Positions 1 through 7,763 of a DNA stretch of 64,000 nt are shown in pieces. How positions within the stretch are numbered: position 1 is the first letter of the stretch; each line of letters opens with the position of its first letter. Position numbers and translations under genes: made by a program. The stretch lies in the NCBI RefSeq assembly GCF_007827045.1, contig NZ_RPFW01000003.1, forward strand, positions 1,054,001 to 1,118,000, read 5' to 3'. This DNA comes from Trebonia kvetii (lineage in GTDB: Bacteria > Actinomycetota > Actinomycetes > Streptosporangiales > Streptosporangiaceae). The notes beneath the pieces are model-generated. The model ran no database searches. It was not told where the DNA came from and saw nothing but the letters and a program-made list of their open reading frames with translations.

Positions 1-807
1 TGCCCGGATGGCGATGTGCCGGTCCGCGACCGCCGAGGTACGGGTGAACCGCGGGTCGACATGGACGACTTTAGCCCCGCGGGCCCTTGCCTCCTCCACC
101 CACTGGAAGCCAACCGGATGGCACTCCGCCATGTTGGATCCCTGGATGACGATGCAGTCGGCGTTGGCCATGTCCTGCAGGCTTTGCGTGGCGCCGCCGC
201 GCCCGAACGAGGCTCCCAGACCGGGAACTGTGGCGGAGTGTCAAATGCGCGCCTGGTTCTCGATCTGGACCGCGCCGGCGGCGGTAAAGAGTTTCTTGAT
301 GAGGTAGTTCTCTTCGTTGTCCAGGGTCGCGCCGCCGAGCGCGGCGATGCCCATCGTGCGGCGCAGCAGGCGCCCTTCGTCATCCTGCTGCTGCCAGGTG
401 CGGCGGCGCGATTCGATGAAGCGGTCGGCCACCATGTCGATGGCGGCGTCCTTGTCCAGGCTCTGCCATTCGCTGGCATAGGGCGCGCGGTAGAGCGCCT
501 TGACCTGGCGGCCCGGCGAGTTCACCAGTTGCTCGCTGGCCGACCCCTTGGGGCACAGCCGGCCGCGCGAGATCGGGGAATCGGGGTCGCCCTCGATCTG
601 GACGACCTTCTCGTCCTTGACGTAGATCCGCTGCCCGCAGCCGACCGCGCAGTACGGGCACACGCTCTGCACAACGCGATCAGCGGTCGACGTGCGCGGT
701 GCCAGTGCCCGGGTGAGCGCTGACGTTACCGCCGGCCCGCGGCCAAGCAGGTCGCCCGAGCGTACCTGGCGGACGACCGGCCACTCCAGGGGACTCAATC
801 GCACCAT
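1..807 (-). CDS. Formate dehydrogenase alpha subunit, selenocysteine-containing, partial (runs off the window)
   Basis: Molybdenum/tungsten bis-MGD formate dehydrogenase catalytic subunit, oxidising formate to CO2. Counting from the ATG at 807, a 4Fe-4S motif CPYCAVGC (Cys50, Cys53, Cys57) plus Cys85 in RLCPKG is followed by a conserved ENQARI stretch and then a TGA at 241-243 (codon 189). The same frame continues without interruption to position 1 as HSATVPGLG...QGSNMAECHP...VVHVDPRFTRTSAVADRH, the sequence that follows the active-site Sec/Cys in this family. The TGA is therefore read as selenocysteine, not stop (inference supported by the hairpin at 212-228). At least 269 residues are visible; the rest lies outside the window. 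No strong ribosome-binding site precedes ATG 807 and an in-frame ATG at 921 exists, so the start is moderately sure. It lies 130 bp downstream of cydAB on the same strand, so formate oxidation may feed the bd oxidase. Confidence 0.88.
212..228 (-). promoter_or_regulatory. SECIS-like hairpin after the UGA of formate dehydrogenase
   Basis: Twelve nucleotides after the UGA, the mRNA can form a 6-bp stem (GUUCCC at 228-223 with GGGAGC at 217-212, one G-U pair) closed by the loop GGUCU (222-218). The bacterial fdhF SECIS carries the same GGUC/U apical loop at nearly the same distance from its UGA and is bound there by SelB. The fold was done by eye; SelB binding is inferred. Confidence 0.7.
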
Positions 808-937
808 GAGCCAACCGTAACGACGCGAAATTCGGGGAGCCAGGCGGGGGATACGCACAGTGATGGTTCGGTCACGCGACGCTGCTGGGCGGCCTGCCGG
901 CGTAGGTGGCGTGGGCGCCACGTCGTCGTTGTCGTGG

Positions 938-2143
938 TCATCGCTGCCTCAGCCGCCTGATGACCGCGGCGATGGTCACGGCGCCGACCGCGGCCGTCCG
1001 GATGGCCCGGCCAGCCTGCTGCCGTTCCGGTACCTGCTGGCGTGCCGGCGCCTGCCGGAGTGCCGGTACCTGCTGCCGGGGGCGCCCGGCGGCCGCCTGC
1101 CCCGGGTTGCCGGCCGGGGCGGCGGCAGGCAGCGCCCCGTGCTCGCCCCCGCCAAGCAGATGGCGGCCCTGCAGCATGTACAGGAGGGCGAAGGAGGGCG
1201 CGACCAGCACCAGGGCGGCGATGAACACCGCGATGACCGCGACCATGGTGGACTGCGGCGCGCCCGCGTTGCTCAAGGTCACCGAGGTGCCGGGCAAGAG
1301 CACCGGGTACTGGGCAACGCCCCAGCCCCAGACCACGGCGGCGACGCCGAGCGCCGCGATGACCCGGGTGCCCTTGGGCCGGCCGACGGCCAGCAGGGCG
1401 AAGACCGCCAGCCCGCAAACCCCGGCCACCACGACCAGTGGCAGGGCCCGGCCGGTGAGTCGGTCGAACAGGAGCCGATTGGAGTTCTGCAGTTCGAACA
1501 GGGCCGCCAGCGACAGGGCCCCGGCCACGATGGCGGCGGCTTGGGCGCGGCGCGCGAAGTAGGCCTGCATGCCGCGGTCGCCGCGGCTTGCTGCCTCACC
1601 CACAAGGTAGACGGCCGCGAGGTAGCCGCAGGCGGCGACGAACAAGAACCCGGCCAGCAGCGCCGTCGGGCTGGTCCAGGCCGCCAGGCTGGCCTGGCTT
1701 GCGTCAGCCGGGACGGCGCCGGCGGCGATGGCGCCGACCACGGTGCCCATGAAGAACGGCGTCACCAGCGAGGAAAAGGCGAAGGTGGCGCCGGCCGCCC
1801 GCTGCAGGCTCACCCGGGACAGCTCCTTGCGGTAGGCGAACCCGGCGCCGCGCAGCACAATCCCGGCCAGCGCCAGCCACAGCGGCAGCGCAAGCGCACT
1901 CATTACCGAGGCGAACGCGTGCGGGAAGGCGGTCCAGAAGATCACCAGGTCGAAGACGAGCCAGACATGGTTGCCCTCCCATACCGGGGTGATCGACTCA
2001 TCGATCAGCGCCCGGGGCCTCCTGCCGTGCGCGGTGGGGCCGGCAAGCAGGTCCCACAGGCCGCCGCCGAAATCCGCCCCGCCAAGCACCGCGTACAGGG
2101 TGATGCCGGCGAGCAGGATGCCGCCTACCGCGTCGTAGGCCAC
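938..2143 (-). CDS. cydB: Cytochrome bd ubiquinol/menaquinol oxidase subunit II
   Basis: Membrane subunit of the bd-type terminal oxidase, which reduces O2 with quinol. The sequence shows the family N-terminus (GGILLAGITLYAVLGGADFGGG), the PVWEGNHVWLVF motif and about eight to nine hydrophobic segments. The chosen GTG start at 2143 shares one base with the cydA stop (TAGTG), so the pair is translationally coupled; longer in-frame starts would lie inside cydA. After the last membrane span the protein carries a tail of roughly 70 residues rich in Ala, Pro, Gln and Arg, with repeated RQQVP elements, which is unlike the short end normal for CydB. Identification is secure; the role of the tail is unknown. 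Confidence 0.92.
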   Translation of the reverse strand: MAYDAVGGILLAGITLYAVLGGADFGGGLWDLLAGPTAHGRRPRALIDESITPVWEGNHVWLVFDLVIFWTAFPHAFASVMSALALPLWLALAGIVLRGAGFAYRKELSRVSLQRAAGATFAFSSLVTPFFMGTVVGAIAAGAVPADASQASLAAWTSPTALLAGFLFVAACGYLAAVYLVGEAASRGDRGMQAYFARRAQAAAIVAGALSLAALFELQNSNRLLFDRLTGRALPLVVVAGVCGLAVFALLAVGRPKGTRVIAALGVAAVVWGWGVAQYPVLLPGTSVTLSNAGAPQSTMVAVIAVFIAALVLVAPSFALLYMLQGRHLLGGGEHGALPAAAPAGNPGQAAAGRPRQQVPALRQAPARQQVPERQQAGRAIRTAAVGAVTIAAVIRRLRQR

Positions 2144-3537
2144 TACCGCTCCGCCTTGCCGGCGTCCGCGTCCTGTGGCGCAGGGGAGGGGCCGTACGGG
2201 ACGGCCTGCACGGCATCGCCGCGACGCCATCGCCGGGACAGCAGGCGCAAGATCGCGATCGTTGCCACCCCGAGTACCGCGTACACGACGACGACCAGGG
2301 TCAGGCTGGTCAGCACGCCGCCGTTGCTGGTGGCGGCGTCAGCAGTGGGCAGGAGCCGGTAAACCACCCACGGCTGCCGGCCGACCTCAGTGACGATCCA
2401 GCCGCACTCCATCGCCACGATCGCGGCCAGCCCGCTGACCGCGCCGGCCCACCAGAACAGCCGCTGTGGCGGCAGCCGTCGCCGTCGCCACCACTCGTAG
2501 GCGGCCCACAGGCCGTAGAGCAGCAGCAGCGTCCCGATCCCCACCATGATGTCGAAGGCGAGGTGGATGAGCCACACCACTGGCGGCCTGTCAGCGGGCG
2601 CGACACTGTCCCAGCCGATCACCCGCGTCCCCGGCCCGAACCCGACGAGCAGCGAATCCAGGAACGGGATCTTGATCCCCGCGTAGATGTTCCCGTTGAC
2701 GTAGACGCCGCCAATCCACTCGGGCACCTGCCGCGACGTCTGCGCGACGTACTCCATGGCCGCGAACTTCACCGGCTGGTCAGCGGCGATCGAGCGGGCC
2801 GCGGTATCGCCGACGAAGATCTGGAACGGGGTCAGGATCGCGGCCGGCACAAACCCGATAGCGAAGCCGGCGTGGTGGTAGCGGTCGCGGCGGCCGCGCA
2901 GGATGCCCGCCGCGTACACGCCAGCGACGAGGAACCCGACGACCATGTATGCGGCCAGGACCATGTGCGGCATCTCGTAGAGGGCGGCGTGGTTGAAGAA
3001 CACCTGCCAGGGGCTTATCGAGGTGATCCGACCGTCGCTTTCCGTGAAGCCGCCCGGGGTGTTCATCCACGAGTTCACGGCGATCACCGACATCGCGCCA
3101 AAGATCCCCGACACCGCGATCGGCACGCCGGACCACCAGTGCGCCCACCCCGGCAGCCGCTGCCAGCCCCACAGGTATACCCCGGCAAAGATCGCCTCAA
3201 GGAAGAAGAAGAGCCCTTCGATCGCGAAAGGGAACCCAAGCACCGACCCGTACTGACGCATCAGGCCCGGCCACAGCAGGCCCAGCTCGAATGACAGCAC
3301 GGTCCCGGTGACCGCACCGACCGCGATGAGCACGCCCATCGCCTGCGACCAGCGGCGCGCTAGCAGCAGCGCGGTCTCGTCGTGGCGCCGCAGGCCGATG
3401 AACTCGGCGAGCAGCACGATCGTCGGAAAGGCGATGCCCAGGCACGCCAGGATGATGTGAAACCCCAGCGTGGCCGCCATCTGCGCGCGGGCGGGCACGA
3501 CCTGCCCGCTCACCTGTGCGGCAAGGTGCAGCATCAT
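2143..3537 (-). CDS. cydA: Cytochrome bd ubiquinol/menaquinol oxidase subunit I
   Basis: Haem-bearing and quinol-oxidising subunit of cytochrome bd. Family hallmarks visible are the N-terminal His of LGFHIILA (haem b595 ligand region), FAIEGLFFFLE (conserved acidic pair), the PHMVLAAY histidine and GWIVTEVGRQPW near the C-terminus. At about 464 residues it is shorter than the E. coli protein (522), and the loop between the SWMN block and the GRQPW block is compact, which suggests the short Q-loop class. Two adjacent ATGs (3537, 3534) follow AAGGA six to nine bases upstream; I take 3537. No cydCD genes are in view. It forms an operon with cydB and perhaps the formate dehydrogenase. Confidence 0.93.
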   Translation of the reverse strand: MMLHLAAQVSGQVVPARAQMAATLGFHIILACLGIAFPTIVLLAEFIGLRRHDETALLLARRWSQAMGVLIAVGAVTGTVLSFELGLLWPGLMRQYGSVLGFPFAIEGLFFFLEAIFAGVYLWGWQRLPGWAHWWSGVPIAVSGIFGAMSVIAVNSWMNTPGGFTESDGRITSISPWQVFFNHAALYEMPHMVLAAYMVVGFLVAGVYAAGILRGRRDRYHHAGFAIGFVPAAILTPFQIFVGDTAARSIAADQPVKFAAMEYVAQTSRQVPEWIGGVYVNGNIYAGIKIPFLDSLLVGFGPGTRVIGWDSVAPADRPPVVWLIHLAFDIMVGIGTLLLLYGLWAAYEWWRRRRLPPQRLFWWAGAVSGLAAIVAMECGWIVTEVGRQPWVVYRLLPTADAATSNGGVLTSLTLVVVVYAVLGVATIAILRLLSRRWRRGDAVQAVPYGPSPAPQDADAGKAER

Positions 3538-3980
3538 CCCGGGTCCTTGCGCTCCGGAGTTACCACGACTGCCAGTTGCCTGCATGCCGACATGATCAGC
3601 CCTCCGTGCACGGCAGGCTTGCACCCCCGTGCGATGCGTGTCCTATCCGGCCGTGGCCGTCTTAACCATCGCGCCTGCGGATGAACGGCACCCGGCGGCC
3701 CAAGCTCGCCTACGGGCAGATCAAGGGCTTCACCCTTTACCAGGACCATCCTGGCCGGAGAAGGATCAGAACTCATCGAGCTCACCCGCACCACCCTGCG
3801 GGAACTAGAAACCGAGTAACCCCTCGGCGGACCGCGCCGACCCGGCCGTGTGCGAGGCCCGTGGTATGAGTGGTCGATCGAGGCTCGGCTCCCTGCAATT
3901 CACCAGGATCAGGTGACAGTCGCTCACCGCGATGGCCGCTATGTTCGGGTGGAGTCGAACCTAGCGATGAGAAGGTTCCA
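3538..3980. other. Intergenic region between divergent cydA and the glycosylase
   Basis: No gene with convincing coding character is seen here. It should hold the cydAB promoter and the glycosylase promoter. On the plus strand, 3740-3819 reads in one frame as TRTILAGEGSELIELTRTTL and ends in a stop, which looks like the tail of a lost gene, but there is no start codon, no ribosome-binding site and no family I recognise. Confidence 0.4.
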
Positions 3981-4715
3981 ATGATCAATGCCGACGCGAG
4001 GTGGCTACGGCAAGCGCGTTCACGCCTGCGCGACGCCGACCCTGTGCTGGCACGGCTCATCGACGACCGGCCGGACTTCGATCCCCGGGCGTGGATGGCC
4101 CAGCTGCCGCCCATGGACCTTTTCGGCGCCCTGCTCTTCCAGGTCGCCGGCCAGCAGCTGTCGGTCCCTGCGACCCGCCGCACCCTGGCCCGCATCGAGG
4201 AGCTGTTTGACGGCCGTCTTCCCTCCGCGGCCGAACTGCTGAACGTGGAAGCCGGCCAGCTCCGTGCTGCCGGGCTGTCGTGGCGGAAGGTCGGCACACT
4301 GCGAGAGCTCGCCGAGCGCATAGCGGACGGACGGATCGACCCGGACGGGCTGAGCCGCCTACCGGACGACGAGGTGATAGCCGAGCTCACCGCAATCCCG
4401 GGGATCGGCCCGTGGACCGTGCAGGGCGCGCTCCTTATCGCACTGCGGCGAGAAGACGTCGTGCTGCCCGGCGACCTCGCACTGCGCAAGGCGGTCAAGG
4501 CGGCCTATCAGCTCGACCACCTCCCCGCCGAGCCGGAGGTGCTCGCCATCGCGGAAAAATGGCGGCCCTACCGGAGCCTCGCCACCAGCTACCTTTTCTC
4601 CGCCGCCATCGAATTCTCCGCCGCCATCGAACCAGCCGGCGCGCCGACGGACGCCCCGCTGCGGGAGCGATCGACCATGGCCGCGACCCGGGCCGGAAAA
4701 GGTAGGCCACGATGA
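3981..4715 (+). CDS. DNA-3-methyladenine glycosylase, AlkA/HhH-GPD family
   Basis: Base-excision-repair glycosylase that removes alkylated purines. The 244-residue protein contains the helix-hairpin-helix motif LTAIPGIGPWTVQGALL (about residues 137-153) followed by the catalytic Asp in LPGDLAL (about residue 165), the arrangement of HhH-GPD enzymes; it lacks the four-Cys iron-sulphur cluster of the MutY/Nth branch. The start at 3981 is preceded by GAGAAGG at a good distance; an in-frame start 111 bases upstream adds a low-complexity stretch with no family resemblance. Near the C-terminus the pentapeptide SAAIE is directly repeated by a 15-bp tandem duplication (about 4603-4632). It overlaps the aldo/keto reductase start by ATGA. 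Confidence 0.87.
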   Translation: MINADARWLRQARSRLRDADPVLARLIDDRPDFDPRAWMAQLPPMDLFGALLFQVAGQQLSVPATRRTLARIEELFDGRLPSAAELLNVEAGQLRAAGLSWRKVGTLRELAERIADGRIDPDGLSRLPDDEVIAELTAIPGIGPWTVQGALLIALRREDVVLPGDLALRKAVKAAYQLDHLPAEPEVLAIAEKWRPYRSLATSYLFSAAIEFSAAIEPAGAPTDAPLRERSTMAATRAGKGRPR

Positions 4716-5722
4716 TGTCCGCGTTCCGGCTTGGCCGGATGCAGGTCAGGCGGTCGGGGTACGGTGCGATGCAGCTCGCCGGTCCATTCGTCTTCGGTCC
4801 GCCGGCTGACCGGGCAGCGGCGATCGCCGTGCTCCGGGCCGCGGCGGCCGCCGGAGTCAACCACATCGACACGGCCCAGTACTACGGTCCAGATGTCGTC
4901 AACGACCTGATCCGCGACGCGCTCTACCCATACCCGGCCGAGCTGGCGATCGTCAGCAAGGTCGGGGTCCGGCGAGACGACACCGGGGCCGTCCTCCCGT
5001 TCGACGATCCGGACCAGCTGCGTGCAGGCATCGAGGGCAACCTGCGGAGCTTGCGGGTCGGCCGGCTGGCCGCGGTCAACCTCCGCCTGCCGGGCGACGG
5101 GCGCGTCGACGCGCGTTTCGATGACCAGCTGGCCGCGATGGTGGCGGCCCGCGACGAGGGCCTGATCGCCGGGGTTGGCCTGAGCAATATCAGCCTCGAG
5201 CAGTTGCGGCATGCGGTGGCGGGGACCGACATTGTCTGCGTGCAGAACCTGTTCCACCTCGCCGACCGGCGGGCAGCCCCGCTGCTTGCTGAGTGTCTCA
5301 GCCGGGGAATCGCGTTCGTGCCGTTCGGCCCGCTCGGCTGGCCGCGCGGCCAGCAGAACCCCGTACTCAACAGCCCTGTGGTCGCCCAGGCAGCCGCGCG
5401 CCTCGGCGTCACGCCGGTGCAGGTCGCACTCAAGTGGCTGCTGCAACTGGCCCCGAACGTGCTGCTCATCCCGGGGACCGGCTCGGTGTCTCACCTGCGG
5501 GAGAACCTGGCAGCAGAAGACGTGACGCTCGACGAAGAGGCACTGCGCCAACTGGACGCGGTCGCACCATGGCCAGACGACGCCCCCTCAAGCGAGATGA
5601 GATCATTACCCCACGGGATTCCGCCCGGGCAAGGATCGCCGTTGTCACCGGGGGAGCGGGCGCGATCGGAACCGCGATCACCAAAGCATTGCGAAGTCAG
5701 CTCCGCGACCCGCGCGCGGTGA
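4712..5722 (+). CDS. Aldo/keto reductase with abnormal C-terminal extension
   Basis: NADPH-dependent aldo/keto reductase (TIM barrel). Visible family features are GAMQLAG near the start, the catalytic Asp and Tyr in NHIDTAQYYG (residues near 50-57), IVSKVG (catalytic Lys), GVGLSN, and the cofactor-binding LLIPGTGSVSHLRENL. Homologues normally stop soon after LRQLDAVA; here about 48 more residues follow (from about 5578), and that DNA is really the start of an SDR gene in another frame. The tail is therefore probably a by-product of a deletion junction. ATG 4712 overlaps the glycosylase stop, with AAAAGGTAGG upstream. Its substrate cannot be told from sequence. Confidence 0.85.
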   Translation: MMSAFRLGRMQVRRSGYGAMQLAGPFVFGPPADRAAAIAVLRAAAAAGVNHIDTAQYYGPDVVNDLIRDALYPYPAELAIVSKVGVRRDDTGAVLPFDDPDQLRAGIEGNLRSLRVGRLAAVNLRLPGDGRVDARFDDQLAAMVAARDEGLIAGVGLSNISLEQLRHAVAGTDIVCVQNLFHLADRRAAPLLAECLSRGIAFVPFGPLGWPRGQQNPVLNSPVVAQAAARLGVTPVQVALKWLLQLAPNVLLIPGTGSVSHLRENLAAEDVTLDEEALRQLDAVAPWPDDAPSSEMRSLPHGIPPGQGSPLSPGERARSEPRSPKHCEVSSATRAR

Positions 5723-5724
5723 CG
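5569..5724 (+). pseudogene. 5' remnant of a short-chain dehydrogenase/reductase gene
   Basis: Overlapping the tail of the aldo/keto reductase in another frame, an ATG at 5569 opens a reading frame whose residues 23-42 read IAVVTGGAGAIGTAITKAL, the Rossmann TGxxxGxG nucleotide-binding start of an SDR. Similarity ends after about 45 residues, just where the convergent AraC-type gene finishes (5697), and no catalytic YxxxK segment follows. I read it as a gene whose body was deleted, bringing the regulator next to it. Function is lost in this form. Confidence 0.6.
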
Positions 5725-6692
5725 TCATCGGGGTCATCGAGCGGGAGCCGGTCGCGCCCCTTAACCGGTGACATCGATGCGCCGGAGTCATCGAGGTGGG
5801 CGGCTTCGGTGGCGAATCGCTTACGGTAGGTGGTCGCGCTGAGCCCGTAGTGCGCCTTGAACCGGCGGGCGAAATAGTTCTGGTCCGGCCACCCGACGGA
5901 GCGCCCGATCCCGGTGACCGGCTCGTCGGAGTGCAGCAGCAGCAGCGCGGCGTGCTCGGCGCGGATCTGCGCCAGGTACGCCATGGGCGGCAGCCCCGTC
6001 GCCGTGTTGAACAGTCGCACCAGGTGACGCGGGGTAAGGTGCAGTTCGTTTGCCAGGTCGAGCAGGGTCCATGGCCGTGCGAGGTCGGCCTCGAGCAGGC
6101 GCATCGCCCGCCCGACCGCCGGATGGGCCGACCCGTGACCTTCGGCGACCCCCGGCTCGGCCGGCATGACCGACTGGCCGAGCTGGCTGAACAGCAGGGA
6201 CAGCCGGCCGATGACGTCGCCCCGATGACGCTGCTGTGGCTGGTGACGGAGGGCGGCCAGCGCATCGAGGTGCGACAGGCATTCGTCGAAAACGGGCGGA
6301 TCGAGGGTGGTCATCAGCATTCCGCGGGCGGAGGACGAGTACGGGCCCGCCCACAGCAGATACCCGAGCAGCGGATCCTCCCTGGTCCAGGACAGCTCAC
6401 GGCGGAGCAGCTCACTGCTGAAGCAGCAGTTATAGACGCTCAAGTCACTGCAGTTGGCGTATCCATGCCAGACGCCCGGCCGGAGCAGGATGACATCGCC
6501 AGGCCGGACCAGATTCCGGCCATTGAGGCAGTTGTGCACGCCTTCCCCGCTGACCACGAAGGCGATCTCGACAAAGCTGTGCGTATGCACGGGGCTGTCG
6601 TGGTCGTGCAGGTACGGGCCCGCGTAGGCGAGCGCCCCGTCGGTGAAGTGGAACAACCCCTGAGCGGTGCCGACCGGAGGATCTTCGTCCAT
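5697..6692 (-). CDS. AraC-family transcriptional regulator of the rhamnoside operon
   Basis: A 331-residue regulator with an N-terminal cupin-like sugar-binding half (HDHDSPVHTHSFVEIAFVVSGEG, then LVRPGDVILLRPGVWHGY) and a C-terminal double helix-turn-helix (about residues 205-300: LLDLANELHLTPRHLVRLFN and IGRSVGWPDQNYFARRFKAHYG). This is the RhaS/RhaR-like layout. It is divergent from the sugar ABC operon that ends with an alpha-L-rhamnosidase, so it most likely senses rhamnose or a rhamnoside and activates that operon through the direct repeats at 6722-6748. The C-terminus after YRKRF is about 38 residues long, polar and probably disordered, and ends at the junction with the SDR remnant. 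Ligand assignment is inference. Confidence 0.85.
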   Translation of the reverse strand: MDEDPPVGTAQGLFHFTDGALAYAGPYLHDHDSPVHTHSFVEIAFVVSGEGVHNCLNGRNLVRPGDVILLRPGVWHGYANCSDLSVYNCCFSSELLRRELSWTREDPLLGYLLWAGPYSSSARGMLMTTLDPPVFDECLSHLDALAALRHQPQQRHRGDVIGRLSLLFSQLGQSVMPAEPGVAEGHGSAHPAVGRAMRLLEADLARPWTLLDLANELHLTPRHLVRLFNTATGLPPMAYLAQIRAEHAALLLLHSDEPVTGIGRSVGWPDQNYFARRFKAHYGLSATTYRKRFATEAAHLDDSGASMSPVKGRDRLPLDDPDDVTARGSRS

Positions 6693-6721
6693 GCGCGGAG
6701 AATACTCCCCGACGACACCGA

Positions 6722-6748
6722 TGCGAATTTTGTGCTAATAGTTGCGAA
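6722..6748. promoter_or_regulatory. Candidate AraC-type operator: direct repeats TGCGAA 21 bp apart
   Basis: The 101-bp divergent promoter between the AraC gene and the ABC operon carries TGCGAA at 6722-6727 and again at 6743-6748, a centre-to-centre spacing of 21 bp (two helical turns), as expected for an AraC-type dimer. The AT-rich stretch TTTTGTGCTAATA lies between them. A separate short palindrome GGAG-AATA-CTCC is at 6697-6708, near the regulator start. Binding is not demonstrated. Confidence 0.5.
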
Positions 6749-6793
6749 CCGCATCCTAGCGCTGACCAGCAGGTATGGCGAAAGATCGCAGCC

Positions 6794-7711
6794 ATGGACG
6801 AAGCGTTCATGGGTGCGAAACACGGGATTAACGGGAGCTTGCGCCTCTCCCGGCGCCGCTATCAGCCGGTCCTCGCGGTGCTGTTGCTGCCGAGCCTGCT
6901 GCTGATCGGCGTCTTCAGCTACTACCCCGCGGTGCGCAGCCTGATCGGCGGCTTCTACCAGTGGAACGGCTTCACCCCGCCCACATACGCGGGCATCTCG
7001 CAGTTCAAGCAGTATGTACAGTCGCCGACCTTCGGCATTGAGGCGAAGAACATCGCGGTCCTGGTGGGCGGCAGCATCCTGATCACGCTCGTGGCGCAGT
7101 TCACCGCCGCGGAGGTGGTCACCCACATGCCGCGGCGGGCCGCCGCCATAGCAAGGTACGTCCTGGTCCTGCCGATCGTGCTGCCGCCCCTGGTGCTGAT
7201 CGAGGTCTGGGCCTACCTGCTGCAGCCGTCAAGCGGCCTGATCGATCACATCCTCGGGGCGGTCGGCCTGCCCGAGCCTTCCTGGCTGAGTGATCCGAGC
7301 CTCGCGCTGGTCTCGATCCTGCTTGTCGGCTTTCCATGGATCTCCAACCTGGGCTTCCTGATCTTCCTCGGCGGACTGCAGAACCTTCCGAAGGACGTCC
7401 TGGACGCCGCCAAGCTCGACGGAGTCAGCGCCTTCCGGCGCGTGTTCACCGTCGACATTCCGTTGCTGATGCCGCAGTTCCGGATCGTGGTCATCCTGTC
7501 CGGCATTTTCGCGGTGCAGAACTTCATCCCGATCCTGCTGCTCACCAACGGCGGCCCGGGCACCGCCACGCTCGTGCCCGGCCTGGACATGTACCAGTCC
7601 GCCTTCTCCAACGACCAGTACGGCTACGGCATGGCCATCGGCACCTTGCTCTTTGTCGCGATGCTCATCTTCACGGTCGTCATGATGCGCACTCTTCGCC
7701 CAAGGACCTGA
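6794..7711 (+). CDS. Sugar ABC transporter permease (MalF/UgpA type)
   Basis: First integral-membrane subunit of a carbohydrate importer of the CUT1 group. Six hydrophobic segments are evident, starting with LAVLLLPSLLLIGVFSYYP, and the EAA loop that docks on the ATPase reads LPKDVLDAAKLDGVSAFRRVFTVDIPLL (about residues 200-227). It is first in an operon with a binding protein, a MalG-type permease and a rhamnosidase, so the substrate is probably rhamnose-containing oligosaccharides. No ATPase gene lies in the operon; actinobacterial CUT1 systems commonly share one MsiK-type ATPase encoded elsewhere. The ribosome-binding site for ATG 6794 is weak and ATG 6809 is an alternative. Confidence 0.9.
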   Translation: MDEAFMGAKHGINGSLRLSRRRYQPVLAVLLLPSLLLIGVFSYYPAVRSLIGGFYQWNGFTPPTYAGISQFKQYVQSPTFGIEAKNIAVLVGGSILITLVAQFTAAEVVTHMPRRAAAIARYVLVLPIVLPPLVLIEVWAYLLQPSSGLIDHILGAVGLPEPSWLSDPSLALVSILLVGFPWISNLGFLIFLGGLQNLPKDVLDAAKLDGVSAFRRVFTVDIPLLMPQFRIVVILSGIFAVQNFIPILLLTNGGPGTATLVPGLDMYQSAFSNDQYGYGMAIGTLLFVAMLIFTVVMMRTLRPRT

Positions 7712-7763
7712 CAAAGACATCTCGAAGATAGATATCAATTTCTCGCCAGGAGGTGGGAGTTTC

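Noticed and set aside
860..2362. 500-codon plus-strand frame antisense to cydB
   Set aside because: Shadow of the GC-rich cydB codon pattern; Arg/Gly/Gln-rich with no family features.
3534..3794. Minus-strand 86-codon frame upstream of cydA
   Set aside because: Composition is random and no start signal is seen; treated as promoter region.
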